From Paenibacillus radicibacter (lineage in GTDB: Bacteria > Bacillota > Bacilli > Paenibacillales > NBRC-103111), in NCBI RefSeq assembly GCF_024721995.1, contig NZ_JANQBC010000001.1:496001-560000 (forward strand): 64,000 nt of DNA, read 5' to 3'. The notes below the pieces were generated by a model that had not been told where the DNA came from, made no database searches, and saw nothing but the letters and a program-made list of their open reading frames with translations. The translations under genes and the position numbers were made by a program. Shown here piece by piece: positions 1 to 9,221 of the stretch (positions are counted from its first letter, which is position 1; every line of letters starts with the position of its first letter).

Positions 1-447
1 TTGAAGAGTGAAATACTAAGCTATCCACTTCCTGAAGGACAGAATTATATTATGAGTCATATGGTTCGTTTGAAAGGTCGTGGAGAGGATGGAAAACAAG
101 AGCCTTATATGGTCAACACTGATGCACTAGAATTTATGAAAATGTGGATAGAAAAACGTGGATATGAACATTCTCATATTTTCACTGTTAAATACGGTGG
201 TGAAATCCGTAAAATGTCTCCTTCTTGGGCAGATGATTTTTGCGCAAATGTTTTAACTGACATATTAGGTAGAAGGATAAATCCCCACTTATTTAAGGCA
301 TCTTGCATCACATACTTGCTTGAGATTAAGAAAGTGAAACTAGAAATTGTCTCAAAATATATTGCACATCATAATGATGTCTCAACAACTATAAAGCACT
401 ATGATTTAAGAGATTTTGAAGAAGAGAAAAATCAAATTTTCGGATAA
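1..447 (+). CDS. Tyrosine-recombinase-like protein, C-terminal part (SPbeta YomM-like)
   Basis: This is the C-terminal catalytic half of a tyrosine recombinase-like protein. The first codon in the window is TTG, but the reading frame is open at the edge, so the true start is probably upstream. Visible motifs are HLFKASCITYLL at about residue 97, which aligns with the HxxR box of the family but has Lys in place of the second Arg, then SKYIAHH aligning with the (L)GH motif, and KHYDLRD with the likely nucleophilic Tyr. The first catalytic Arg would lie upstream. It sits directly before the tail genes, as the integrase-like gene yomM does in SPbeta, so it is probably a late phage protein and not the integrase. 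The domain call is firm. Its activity is unknown, and the Arg-to-Lys change may reduce or alter catalysis. Confidence 0.72.
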   Translation: MKSEILSYPLPEGQNYIMSHMVRLKGRGEDGKQEPYMVNTDALEFMKMWIEKRGYEHSHIFTVKYGGEIRKMSPSWADDFCANVLTDILGRRINPHLFKASCITYLLEIKKVKLEIVSKYIAHHNDVSTTIKHYDLRDFEEEKNQIFG

Positions 448-497
448 TAAAATCCGCTTTTCATCACCAATTAAACAAAGGGAGAGAGCTATAATAT

Positions 498-641
498 ATG
501 CGTACATATGAAATAAAAGATACTACAGTAAACAACATTCTTACATTCCTTGATCGTGTTCCAATCACTGGAATTAAAGAGGTTCATGCAATGAATGAAA
601 TTTTAATTGCTTTAAAACCATCAGAAAATGAAAAAAATTAA
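498..641 (+). CDS. Small phage protein, 47 aa, unknown function
   Basis: A 47-residue ORF beginning MRTYEIKDTTVNNILTFLDR and ending SENEKN. A purine-rich ribosome binding site (GGGAGAG) lies about 9 bases before the ATG. It follows the recombinase-like gene by 50 bases and its last 14 bases overlap the next small ORF, which fits a tightly packed phage operon. The sequence is one short strand plus helices, with no membrane segment or motif I recognise. Its place between a YomM-like gene and the tape measure gene corresponds to the small yomL/yomK/yomJ genes of SPbeta, but I cannot show homology to any one of them. Confidence 0.6.
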   Translation: MRTYEIKDTTVNNILTFLDRVPITGIKEVHAMNEILIALKPSENEKN

Positions 642-828
642 GAATTACAGATCAAATTGCAATCATGTTAAACAGTACTCATCATACATACTGACTTCAT
701 ATCCTCTTCAGCATTCTTGGAGATGTATTATTTGCCGTGGTCATGGAATAGATGTCGCATATAACGTTAGGCATCTATCCTATCAAGAATTAATTGAATA
801 TTTCCCCGCGCACATATTATTAGCTTAA
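628..828 (+). CDS. Small Cys/His-containing phage protein, 66 aa, unknown function
   Basis: A 66-residue ORF that overlaps the preceding 47-aa gene by 14 bases in another frame. It is basic at the N-terminus (MKKIKNYRSN) and has Cys11, His13 and a WRCIICRGH cluster near residue 32, which might hold a metal, although the spacing matches no zinc finger I can name. No clean ribosome binding site is seen apart from the A/G-rich end of the upstream gene, so translation may depend on coupling. It lies in the interval that holds small yom genes in SPbeta-type phages. It could be an accidental ORF, and confidence is limited by its lack of recognisable features. Confidence 0.4.
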   Translation: MKKIKNYRSNCNHVKQYSSYILTSYPLQHSWRCIICRGHGIDVAYNVRHLSYQELIEYFPAHILLA

Positions 829-845
829 GATTCTTAATCAAACAG

Positions 846-869
846 TCTGCATTTATTCGTAAGTGCAGA
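846..869 (+). other. 10-bp stem-loop with UUCG tetraloop
   Basis: TCTGCATTTA and TAAGTGCAGA flank TTCG, giving a 10-bp stem with a single T-G wobble closed by a UUCG loop. No T-run follows, so it is not a simple terminator. It lies in the leader between the small ORFs and the tape measure gene and may be an RNA processing or stabilising element. Confidence 0.5.
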
Positions 870-958
870 TGATTTGGAAAAGAATAGTGATCAACTCTTG
901 AAGGTGTAACACTGTTCAATGGGATATTAAATAAATGAAAATATATAAATTGCTTGCA

Positions 959-990
959 GGAGTTGGTTTATGCCATCTCCTTTTTATTTT
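959..990 (+). terminator. Intrinsic terminator-like hairpin in front of the tape measure gene
   Basis: GGAGTTGG (959-966) pairs with CCATCTCC (973-980) with one mismatch around the loop TTTATG, and TTTTTATTTT follows directly. It ends 21 bases before the tape measure start. It overlaps a 20-codon ORF (935-997, MKIYKLLAGVGLCHLLFILS), so an attenuation role is possible. Confidence 0.5.
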
Positions 991-1011
991 GTCTTGAGAA
1001 GGAGAAAACAC

Positions 1012-4000
1012 ATGGCAAATCAAGATTTAAGGATACTGATATCAGCGAATTTAAACGAAAATAAATCAATTAATAATATCAATAGTGCAATTAAAGCTAT
1101 TGAGTCACACCCTACGTTACAAAAAATTAAGTTAAAAGTAGATATTGACCAAAACTTTGCTACATCAATGGTTAAATTTATTTCTTCTGTTGAAAAAATG
1201 AAAGCAATTTCTGATGAACAGAACAAAGTTGTAGAAGAAACAATTACTGAGTACAAACGACTAGATGGAAGCATCGAAAAAGTAACAGAAAAAGTATTAA
1301 AGAATGGCGAAATAATCAAACAAACTAAAGTTAAGCATGACGAAAACAAAAAATCGATTCAAGAAGAAACTTCCGCTACTACAAAATTGGCTACTAGCAT
1401 TGAGAACCTGAATAAAGCCGAAATTGACTCTATTGTTGTTAACAGAAATCGTTCCAACTCAATAACAGGCTACAATGTGAAGTCATCTCAAGGCTACACT
1501 GTAATAAACAACCGTTTGGAATCTGATGGTCAAACTACAGTTGGAACTAAGACAACAACAAATTACTTAAAAGAAAGACAGGATTTGATAAGAGAGCGAG
1601 AAGCTATCTTAAAAGAAGCAGAATTGATTGATCGTGCTCATTATCTTGCATTAAAAACAAGTAATGAAAAAGTTATTGCAGAAGAAAAAATGCATGTACT
1701 TGCACTACAGCAAAATGCCAAACGTGAACAGGACTATCTAAAACAAAAAATGGACACAGAGTCTAAGATTTTAGATATGAAACGTAGGTTCGGTTCGGAC
1801 TCAAGTCTTAAGAATCAGCTAGAAGAATTACATGTTAAGACCAGTGCAATTGAAAGTGTAGGAAATTATAAACAAGCTATTGGTGGGGTGCAATCTGAAT
1901 TAAAACGTATTGCAGCTACAGCAAATACAAGCGGTAGTCATATAGATCGATTTGGAGAGTCAATAAAATCGGCAATGACAAAATTTCCAGTGTGGATGAT
2001 TGCTACAACTGCCTTCTATGCTCCACTTAGAGCTATTCAAGCAGGAGTTGGCTATATTTATGAATTAGACACTGCTATGACTGATTTAAAAAAAGTAACA
2101 GAAGGAACCAGTAAGCAGTATAAAGAATTCGTTGGAGACGCAAACAGAACGGCATCGTCTATTGGTGCTTTAACAGTAGATGTAATCAAAGCCTCTACTG
2201 AGTGGGCAAGGTTAGGCTATAACATTGAACAATCAAAATCTTTAGCAAGAGAATCAATTGTATATGCAAACGTTGGTGATATGGGAGCTGAAGATGCTAG
2301 TAAGTCATTGATCTCAACTATAAAAGGCTTTGGTATCGAAGTGGACTTAGAAGGAAAAAACATTCGTAAAGTTGTAGACATATTTAATGAAGTTGGTAAT
2401 AAGTTTGCAATTTCTTCATCAGGTATTGGTGAAGCACTGAGAAGATCAGCTTCAAGCTTAAGTGCTTCAGGAAATAGTATTGAGCAATCAGTAGCACTCG
2501 TTACTGCTGCTAACTCAACCTTGCAAGATCCCACTTCAGTGGGAACCGCATTAAAAACAGTAACAATGAGAATTCGTGGAATTTCAGATGATGGGGAAGA
2601 TTTATCAAATCTTATACCTAAATTAGAGGGTAAATTCCAAAGCTTGGGTTTGACACTTAAAAAAGATGATAACACTTTTAAATCTACGTATGATATTTTC
2701 AAGGACTTGGCTGAATTGTGGTCTTCAGGAAAAATGTCAGACTTTCAAAAGGCTGATATTACTGAGCTTGTTGCAGGTAAAAGACAAGGTAATGTCATTA
2801 CAAGTTTGCTAGACAACTGGAAAGATGCAGAGAAATCACTTGCTACAGCTTTAGACTCTACTGGGAGTGCGGCTAAAGAAAATGCTACATATTTAGAATC
2901 TATGAAGGCGAAAGTTGCACAATTAAAAAACACTGTAATTGGCTTTTGGGATAAAAGTATCGATAGTGGTTTTCTTAAAGGTCTTATTGGATTAGTTACT
3001 GTCTTAGTTCGTTCAATGGATAATTTAGTTACTGTAGTTGCATTAGCAAGTGGAGTTTTTATTGCTTTTAAATACAAGGCAATTGCTGATTTTATTACAG
3101 GAGCATACTCTGCGATTGCTGCATTATTTGCAACTAGAACTGCCATACAGTCAACAACAGTCGCATTAACTGGTATGCAAAGAATGTTAGGATGGGTTGG
3201 ACTGGTGTTAACAGCAGGATCAGTCTTGTATTCCGTTTTCACTGGACTGAATAATGCAACTAAAAAATCCTCTGAGTTAATTGATGAGAACAATAAAAAG
3301 TACGCGGAACAAGCAGATGTATTAAAGGATACCCTTTCCTACTATCAAGAAAACCATAAATTAGTACAGACAGATACAAACGTTAAAGACAAGCTATTTG
3401 AAATGCAAAATAAACTAATCAATACCTTTGGAAAAGAAGCAGAATCGATTGATCTGGTAAATGGTGCTTACAACGAACAGATTAAGAAGATAGATGAACT
3501 AAACAAAAAGAATTTAGACAATAAGATTAAAGATAATCAAATTACTGTAGATGGAATTAAAGAAAAGAAATACAGTAATCCTAAACTTGCAAATGATTGG
3601 GGAATGCATGGTTTATTCGGAACAGGCAATAATACATATTCTATTGGTGGAGATGCCGGAGTTGGAGATTTAGGCTTAGAAGAATATTTTAATAAGCTAC
3701 TTCTACTTCAAGATGGGGTCAGAGACAAGAATACAGAAATCTTCGCTGGGATGAATTTATTTCCTAAGAATCAAGAAGAGTGGTCTAACGCTTTAGCAAG
3801 AGTTAAAGAAAAAATCGATGAAATAAAACCCCTCTATGACAAAATTGTTGGTTTAGAAGAAGATAAGAAAATTAAAATCAAGGAATCTTCAATTGCCCAA
3901 GTAAATTTCAATAATGATCAAAAATCGATGTTTGACACAATTAATACTGCTCTAAATAAACAACCATTAGATGAATATGAAAAAAGTATGAGCAGTGTTG

Positions 4001-6873
4001 TTCAGAACATCAAAGAATTTAAAGGCAATAATATAGTTGAGGCTATTGAAAAAATCAAACAACTACCTCAAGTAAAATTAAACAATAGTTTAATTGTAGA
4101 CTTAGACAAACTACAAACTAAATTAAAGAGTTCATCATTCGCTTCAGATGTTTTCAAAGATGCCCAGCACACAATTTCTAACCAATTAAAATTAACATCT
4201 GAATTAATTGAACCATTGAATAAACTACTTCAAGATAATGCAAATGGTAAATCTGTTAGTGCATCTGAGGCAGCAAAACTAATCGAAAAGGATCAAACTC
4301 TTGTAAGTCTCTTTTATGAGGAAAATGGTGTACTAAAACTTAATGTCGATGCTGTAAACAATAAGAAAAATGCTTATAGGGAATCTTTTGACGAGATTGC
4401 AACAGGTCAAAGAAACACAGTTGTTAATGCAAATACGGCTCTTTTAGATAAATTAAATATATATAAATTAGAGATTTCAGCACTGGACGATTTAGTTGAG
4501 GCGAACAGAACACTTGATAAATCTTATCAAGATAGAGTACAAAGTGTGAATAGTTTTGCAGAAGGAGTCGCGTTAGAGACCCAGTATAAAAGTGTAAAGA
4601 AGTTTCTTAAGAATCTTGAGGCAATAGAGACCCAAGCAAAGATTTCGTCTGCCGCTGTCAAAGCAGTTGGAGATAGTAATAGTAAGACAAAGGAAAAAAC
4701 AGAGACACAAGATACTCTTCATACTCTTTCTGATTTCTCAAAAGAAGAAATTGATAATATTAACAATATGATTCATCTAAGAGATGAAAATATTAAATCT
4801 CTAGAGAAACAGATTGAAATAGCTACAAAAACTCATGACTACAACAAAGCAGTTGAGCTTACTAATAAGTTACTATCAGAACAGCTAGGAAAAATCACTG
4901 ATATTGATTCTGCAAATAGTAAGCTGGCTTCTTCGGCAGATAATGTTCGTTCAACCTATAAAAAGCTTGGGGATCAATTTTCAAGAAATGGTGTTGGTTT
5001 CGATGCATGGTTTAATAGTGACTCTGCATCTGAGCAATATATTAAGACAATTCAAGATATTGATCTATCTATCCAAAAAGTTGAAGGTGATGGAAAGAAC
5101 TTAACTGCAACCCAAAAAAATCAGGTCAAAGAACTTGAGAATCAAAAGAAGCTATATGGAGACATTTTCAAACAAATTCAGTCTTATAAAACTGCTTTTA
5201 TTGCAAATAGTGAAGAAGCAAAAAAAATGTACGATACAGTTGCAGCATCTCAGGAAAAACTAAGTACTCTGATTTTTAGTAACATCACAAAAGAATTAAA
5301 GAAAACTAGTGATGCTGTCAAAGAATACGACTACCTGTTATCTATCTCAAAAGATCGTCTGGGCTTGCTCAAAGAAGGAACTGCTGCTTACACTGATGAA
5401 TTAGAAAAGCAAACTAGAATCCTACAAGACAAAATGGCTATTGAATTGGAACATGAAGAAAATATTCGAAAACAAATGAATACCGTTGGTTTGACCGAAG
5501 AAAACTGGAATGACCTTAATAAACAACTTAAAGAATCTATTCTTGCACAAATAGGCATAGCAACTGCAATGAAGTCAACGAACAAAGAACTCAAGGATCA
5601 AGTAAGTAAACTTGGCGATGAAATTGTAGCAATCTATAAGGAAATGTACGGCAAACAAAAGGAAGCTGCTCAATCTGCCCATAACGAGAAAATAAAACTT
5701 CTTGATGAAGAGATGAAGAAGTACGATGATCTAATTAAACTCAAAATCAAAGCTTTAGACGAGAAATGGAATGAAGAGGATTATGATAAAAATCTTTCTA
5801 AACTTCAAAAAGAGCGAGATGAGATACAAAAGAAGTTAGACACTGCTTCAATGAACAACTCACTCGAAGGAAAAGCTAAAAGAGCAGAATTAGAAAAACA
5901 ATTAGCTGACAAAAATGAAGAAATTGGTGACTTTGAGCGGAACCACGCAAGAGATCAACAAAAGAAGAATCTTGAAGATTTGCTCGAAGAAAAGAAAAAC
6001 CGTGTCGATGCAGAAAAAGATGAGCTTAATAAAAGACAAGAAGAGCAAGATAAGTACTACGATGATCTGATTAACAATGAGCGCAAATACAATAAAATCA
6101 AAGAAGATTTGGCTAAAGGTTCAACTGCTCAGATTAAAAAGGACTTAGAGGGCTTTAAGAGTTTTGCTGAATCCAGTTATAATTTAATCGGTAAAAGTAT
6201 TAGCGAGAATCTGCAAGACAGAATAACCAAGGCGTCTGAAAATATGGAAAACATGATGAAGCCAAGTATGATTAGTTCCATATCAGATATTGGCGACTCA
6301 CTAAACTCTAAAATTCTTAAAGTGCTAGATGAAATTATTGCTAAGTTCTCCAAATTAGGCGAATTGAAATACGAAACATCTAATCCAACTGGACAACAAA
6401 GTGTAATTGACAAAATGAAAGCTAACTCAATTAAATGGGCAAATGCTAAATCTCAACAAGAAAGAGATGAGGCTTTTAACGAGAATCAGGAATTAGGCAA
6501 AAGCATCGGTGCAGAATATAACTCTCCTTCTGGAAAATGGCTGAAAAATGGTATTCCACTTTATGAAACAGGTGGTTATACTGGTGATTTCCAAGGTGTT
6601 CAATTAGCAGGGCTGCATCCTAAAGAACTCGTGCTTAACAAAGTTGATACTTCTAATATCTTAAAAGTTGTTAATGTTGTACGTGATTTGGTATCTGGCT
6701 TTAAGCCAAGAATGCCAGACTTTAGTAGTCTCATTCCAAAGACCCAAGCTACCCCTTCTGGTTTTGGTGATCTCGTTGTAAACATTGGTACGATTACAGG
6801 TGATCGTAAAGGTGGGGAAATTGCACTAGATGTAATCTTAAACGGTTTAAGTGCTAAGGGTAGAAAAATATAA
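1012..6873 (+). CDS. Phage tail tape measure protein
   Basis: A 1953-residue tape measure protein, which sets tail length and is threaded through the tail tube. Residues about 310-560 carry the TP901-type minor tail core, seen as FPVWMIATTAFYAPLRAIQ and the later STEWARLGYNIEQSKSLARE stretch. Hydrophobic segments follow at about 690-745. A long charged coiled-coil region occupies roughly 1530-1710, and the C-terminal 100 residues are glycine-rich. I chose the ATG at 1012 because AAGGAG lies 7 bases upstream. An in-frame ATG 14 codons earlier sits inside a terminator loop and has no ribosome binding site. Position and size match YomI of SPbeta, though that protein also carries lytic domains that I do not see here. 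Family call certain; SPbeta kinship inferred from gene order. Confidence 0.93.
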   Translation: MANQDLRILISANLNENKSINNINSAIKAIESHPTLQKIKLKVDIDQNFATSMVKFISSVEKMKAISDEQNKVVEETITEYKRLDGSIEKVTEKVLKNGEIIKQTKVKHDENKKSIQEETSATTKLATSIENLNKAEIDSIVVNRNRSNSITGYNVKSSQGYTVINNRLESDGQTTVGTKTTTNYLKERQDLIREREAILKEAELIDRAHYLALKTSNEKVIAEEKMHVLALQQNAKREQDYLKQKMDTESKILDMKRRFGSDSSLKNQLEELHVKTSAIESVGNYKQAIGGVQSELKRIAATANTSGSHIDRFGESIKSAMTKFPVWMIATTAFYAPLRAIQAGVGYIYELDTAMTDLKKVTEGTSKQYKEFVGDANRTASSIGALTVDVIKASTEWARLGYNIEQSKSLARESIVYANVGDMGAEDASKSLISTIKGFGIEVDLEGKNIRKVVDIFNEVGNKFAISSSGIGEALRRSASSLSASGNSIEQSVALVTAANSTLQDPTSVGTALKTVTMRIRGISDDGEDLSNLIPKLEGKFQSLGLTLKKDDNTFKSTYDIFKDLAELWSSGKMSDFQKADITELVAGKRQGNVITSLLDNWKDAEKSLATALDSTGSAAKENATYLESMKAKVAQLKNTVIGFWDKSIDSGFLKGLIGLVTVLVRSMDNLVTVVALASGVFIAFKYKAIADFITGAYSAIAALFATRTAIQSTTVALTGMQRMLGWVGLVLTAGSVLYSVFTGLNNATKKSSELIDENNKKYAEQADVLKDTLSYYQENHKLVQTDTNVKDKLFEMQNKLINTFGKEAESIDLVNGAYNEQIKKIDELNKKNLDNKIKDNQITVDGIKEKKYSNPKLANDWGMHGLFGTGNNTYSIGGDAGVGDLGLEEYFNKLLLLQDGVRDKNTEIFAGMNLFPKNQEEWSNALARVKEKIDEIKPLYDKIVGLEEDKKIKIKESSIAQVNFNNDQKSMFDTINTALNKQPLDEYEKSMSSVVQNIKEFKGNNIVEAIEKIKQLPQVKLNNSLIVDLDKLQTKLKSSSFASDVFKDAQHTISNQLKLTSELIEPLNKLLQDNANGKSVSASEAAKLIEKDQTLVSLFYEENGVLKLNVDAVNNKKNAYRESFDEIATGQRNTVVNANTALLDKLNIYKLEISALDDLVEANRTLDKSYQDRVQSVNSFAEGVALETQYKSVKKFLKNLEAIETQAKISSAAVKAVGDSNSKTKEKTETQDTLHTLSDFSKEEIDNINNMIHLRDENIKSLEKQIEIATKTHDYNKAVELTNKLLSEQLGKITDIDSANSKLASSADNVRSTYKKLGDQFSRNGVGFDAWFNSDSASEQYIKTIQDIDLSIQKVEGDGKNLTATQKNQVKELENQKKLYGDIFKQIQSYKTAFIANSEEAKKMYDTVAASQEKLSTLIFSNITKELKKTSDAVKEYDYLLSISKDRLGLLKEGTAAYTDELEKQTRILQDKMAIELEHEENIRKQMNTVGLTEENWNDLNKQLKESILAQIGIATAMKSTNKELKDQVSKLGDEIVAIYKEMYGKQKEAAQSAHNEKIKLLDEEMKKYDDLIKLKIKALDEKWNEEDYDKNLSKLQKERDEIQKKLDTASMNNSLEGKAKRAELEKQLADKNEEIGDFERNHARDQQKKNLEDLLEEKKNRVDAEKDELNKRQEEQDKYYDDLINNERKYNKIKEDLAKGSTAQIKKDLEGFKSFAESSYNLIGKSISENLQDRITKASENMENMMKPSMISSISDIGDSLNSKILKVLDEIIAKFSKLGELKYETSNPTGQQSVIDKMKANSIKWANAKSQQERDEAFNENQELGKSIGAEYNSPSGKWLKNGIPLYETGGYTGDFQGVQLAGLHPKELVLNKVDTSNILKVVNVVRDLVSGFKPRMPDFSSLIPKTQATPSGFGDLVVNIGTITGDRKGGEIALDVILNGLSAKGRKI

Positions 6874-6926
6874 CAAATGGTGGACTAGTTAATTCTAGTC
6901 CTTTTCTTATTTATGAGGTGATTAAA

Positions 6927-7520
6927 GTGACAATACGCACGAGCTTACATATAGAGTACGCAGGACAAGCCAGCAATAATTTCGGAATTGTTAATGTGAA
7001 TAAGAATGATGGTATGCAAGAAGAGCCCTATGTGAGTGGTCGAGAGATTATAGAAGTAAAAACCGCAGGAAGAGATAAACCCTATTTTCAAAAAATCAAA
7101 AAAGACTCTCTTAAAATCAAAGTTACACTAGCTTTTGAAGATGCTTGGGACGAGAACCAGTTTAGACAAGTTAAACGTTGGTTGATGAATCATGACTATT
7201 ATCAACCTCTTATCTTTTCAGATGATCCAGAAAGAATATACTATGCGCTGGTTGTTGATAGTCCTGTTCTTTATCACAATGGAATGAATCAGGGTTTTAT
7301 CGATGTACAATTCAACTGTAGTGACCCATACGCCCATTCTGCTGAACATCTATCCCAAGTTTATGAGTGGCGCGAGTCGCCTCTAGAATTTAGTGAGTCA
7401 GACTTTACAAAGGGCGCTCTTGATAATCTCATATTAAATAATCAAGGAAGCTTATCTACTGATCAAACAATAGTCAGTTGGATTAACATATCTCCAGTAA
7501 TGACTTGGAAAGATTTATAG
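6927..7520 (+). CDS. Distal tail (Dit)-like protein, N-terminal domain only
   Basis: A 197-residue protein of the siphovirus tail component family, which forms the ring joining the tail tube to the baseplate. The pattern GREIIEVKTAGRDKPYFQKI, then ENQFRQVKRWLM, DDPERIYYALVVD and GFIDVQFNCSDPYA, is characteristic of the Dit N-terminal belt domain. GAGGTG lies 6 bases before the GTG at 6927, so that start is preferred to the GTG at 6918. The protein ends shortly after the belt domain, whereas full Dit proteins usually carry a second C-terminal beta domain. A candidate for that missing part lies three genes downstream (8572-9210). It follows the tape measure gene by 53 bases. Confidence 0.8.
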   Translation: MTIRTSLHIEYAGQASNNFGIVNVNKNDGMQEEPYVSGREIIEVKTAGRDKPYFQKIKKDSLKIKVTLAFEDAWDENQFRQVKRWLMNHDYYQPLIFSDDPERIYYALVVDSPVLYHNGMNQGFIDVQFNCSDPYAHSAEHLSQVYEWRESPLEFSESDFTKGALDNLILNNQGSLSTDQTIVSWINISPVMTWKDL

Positions 7521-7531
7521 GAGGGAAATGA

Positions 7532-7912
7532 ATGGCAGTACAAAACGGCGTAATGGTTTGGGGTAGTTCTCCTTTGAATCCACAGGTTACTATTACATTG
7601 AGTGTCAATGATGATTTCTCATTTAGTGTGGATGGAACTACTTATCAAATTGTCATCGATCAAGGAACATATGTCACAAGCAAAGAACATTTCACATCGG
7701 ATCTGGTAGCTGAGGTAAACAAACAACTAAATGCTGTATCTGCACCAGTAAAAGCAAGATTGGGTGGAGTTTGTTGGGACATACATAAGGATGTGCTGAT
7801 ACTTGAACACAAAGATACGACATCACATCATGTAATAGATAATTTTGCTGGTACAGCGAAAGACACAATATTTGGAGAGGTACTAATGACTACACCTCCG
7901 AACTCACAATAG
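7532..7912 (+). CDS. Small tail protein, unknown function
   Basis: A 126-residue protein starting 11 bases after the Dit-like gene, with GGAGG before the ATG. It is mostly predicted beta strand (PQVTITLSVNDDFSFSVDGT) with a short helix around DLVAEVNKQLNAVSAP, and has no membrane segment or signal peptide. The layout, repeated strands around one amphipathic helix, recalls small beta-rich virion proteins. I do not recognise the family. Its place between the two Dit-like halves suggests a baseplate or tail-tip component. No catalytic motif is visible. Confidence 0.7.
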   Translation: MAVQNGVMVWGSSPLNPQVTITLSVNDDFSFSVDGTTYQIVIDQGTYVTSKEHFTSDLVAEVNKQLNAVSAPVKARLGGVCWDIHKDVLILEHKDTTSHHVIDNFAGTAKDTIFGEVLMTTPPNSQ

Positions 7913-7927
7913 AAAGGAGGAAGTTGA

Positions 7928-8563
7928 ATGGCAACAAGTACAAAAAACTTAGAATTAGTAATGCCAATTCTTAACGATGGAATACATCAAACAATCAATG
8001 ATTTAGCAAATAATTTTAAGAAAATAGATGACGCTGCGGAACTATATATGAATAACCCTCCGACTAGTGGAAGCTGGAATCAAAATAAAAAAGTTTATAA
8101 GAAGCAACCAGTTATTGGTGACTATATAGGATGGATCAATATCAGATCTGGCGAAGCAGCTCATAAATGGACTCCACTAACCGCTTATACAGTGGGTAAC
8201 ACTATTGTTCCAAATTCAGACAATGGACACTATTATGAATGTACCCAGTCAGGTAGAAGTGGAGTTAATGACCCAAACTTTCCTACTACTTCAAATGGAG
8301 TTGTTAAGGACATTCTTGGTCATACGACTTGGCTACCCAATAAATTATACAACCTAAATGAAATAGTGGTTCCAACTCTTGATAACAATCGATTCTATCT
8401 ATGTACAGTATCGGGAACTTCAGGCACAGCAGAGCCAAATTGGAGTCAGGTTGACGGAACTTCGGTTGATGATAGTGGAGTTGTATGGATTAGTTATCGC
8501 ATTACAACATGGAAAGAAAAAGGAACATCAGCAAACTTTAGACCATTTGGAAAGATTGAGTAG
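7928..8563 (+). CDS. Tail protein with tandem carbohydrate-binding-like modules
   Basis: A 211-residue protein with AAAGGAGG before the ATG. The N-terminus (residues 1-45) is a helical part common to phage tail proteins (LNDGIHQTINDLANNFKKID). Two related modules follow: WTPLTAYTVGNTIVPNS...YYECTQSGRSG at about 78-110 and WLPNKLYNLNEIVVPTL...FYLCTVSGTSG at about 136-170, each ending in a tryptophan-containing strand. This W-x-Y-x-x-G/N-x-IVVP...Y-x-C-T-x-SG layout resembles small chitin- or polysaccharide-binding modules found on phage fibres. The binding role is inferred from that resemblance. It lies 8 bases before the next tail gene. Confidence 0.7.
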   Translation: MATSTKNLELVMPILNDGIHQTINDLANNFKKIDDAAELYMNNPPTSGSWNQNKKVYKKQPVIGDYIGWINIRSGEAAHKWTPLTAYTVGNTIVPNSDNGHYYECTQSGRSGVNDPNFPTTSNGVVKDILGHTTWLPNKLYNLNEIVVPTLDNNRFYLCTVSGTSGTAEPNWSQVDGTSVDDSGVVWISYRITTWKEKGTSANFRPFGKIE

Positions 8564-8571
8564 GTGGTAAT

Positions 8572-9210
8572 ATGACTACTTGGGCTTATTTAGCAAAGTT
8601 TAAAGGATACTACACTTCTCAAGAAATTTCATTAGATCTTGACGGAGATAGTGCGTTAACAAGAATATCGTGGGACTCAATCACGCCAAGCGGAACAAGT
8701 CTAACTATTCAAACCAACCTTTCCTTTGACAATGGCGTGGTTTGGCAAGGTTGGAAAGAGGCGCTTAATGGTGGAGCAATACCTGACGCTGTAAGTGGTC
8801 AATCACTTAAGCACACAAAAATTAAATACAGAGTAATACAAGAAACGAATGATAAAAATGTTAAACCCACTTTATCTAAGGTTTCTTTTTATTTTGAGCC
8901 TGTAGTTGAATTCAACAACAAAGGAGATGTAGATATATCTCCTGAGATATGGATAACCAAAATTGGAAATGGTGATTTCACCATAATCAACACTACTAAA
9001 GGCAATGAAGAGTTTAAGTTTACAGGTTTAATTGATGGTGAAACTGTTTATGTAAATAATGAGAGTGAAGACATTGAAACCAGTCTTTCTGTTAAATACA
9101 GATACAAAGATTTCAATGACAACTACTTAAACTTTGATCAAGGACTAAACATTTTAAAAGTTCATGGTAATGCAAAGATTCAATATAGATATACATATAA
9201 ATTCTTGTAA
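8572..9210 (+). CDS. Tail protein, possible detached C-terminal Dit domain
   Basis: A 212-residue beta-rich protein with GGTGG before its ATG. Residues 1-110 form a strand-rich part with WDSITPSGTSLTIQTNLSFD. The C-terminal half has the flow of a Dit C-terminal domain: GNGDFTIINTTKG, then FTGLIDGETVYVNNESEDIE, then LNFDQGLNILKVHGNAKIQY, corresponding to the tail-component pattern of strands, a 'G-E-x-V-x-V' turn and a final 'G-x-N-x-I-x-V-x-G' hairpin. This would complete the short Dit-like protein at 6927-7520. The relationship is inferred by eye and needs a profile or structure comparison. The next gene, the tail endopeptidase-like protein, starts 11 bases later. Confidence 0.65.
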   Translation: MTTWAYLAKFKGYYTSQEISLDLDGDSALTRISWDSITPSGTSLTIQTNLSFDNGVVWQGWKEALNGGAIPDAVSGQSLKHTKIKYRVIQETNDKNVKPTLSKVSFYFEPVVEFNNKGDVDISPEIWITKIGNGDFTIINTTKGNEEFKFTGLIDGETVYVNNESEDIETSLSVKYRYKDFNDNYLNFDQGLNILKVHGNAKIQYRYTYKFL

Positions 9211-9221
9211 GGGGGCTCGTT

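Noticed and set aside
970-1011. ATG at 970 as the start of the tape measure protein
   Set aside because: It lies in the loop of a terminator-like hairpin and has no ribosome binding site; ATG 1012 has AAGGAG at good spacing.
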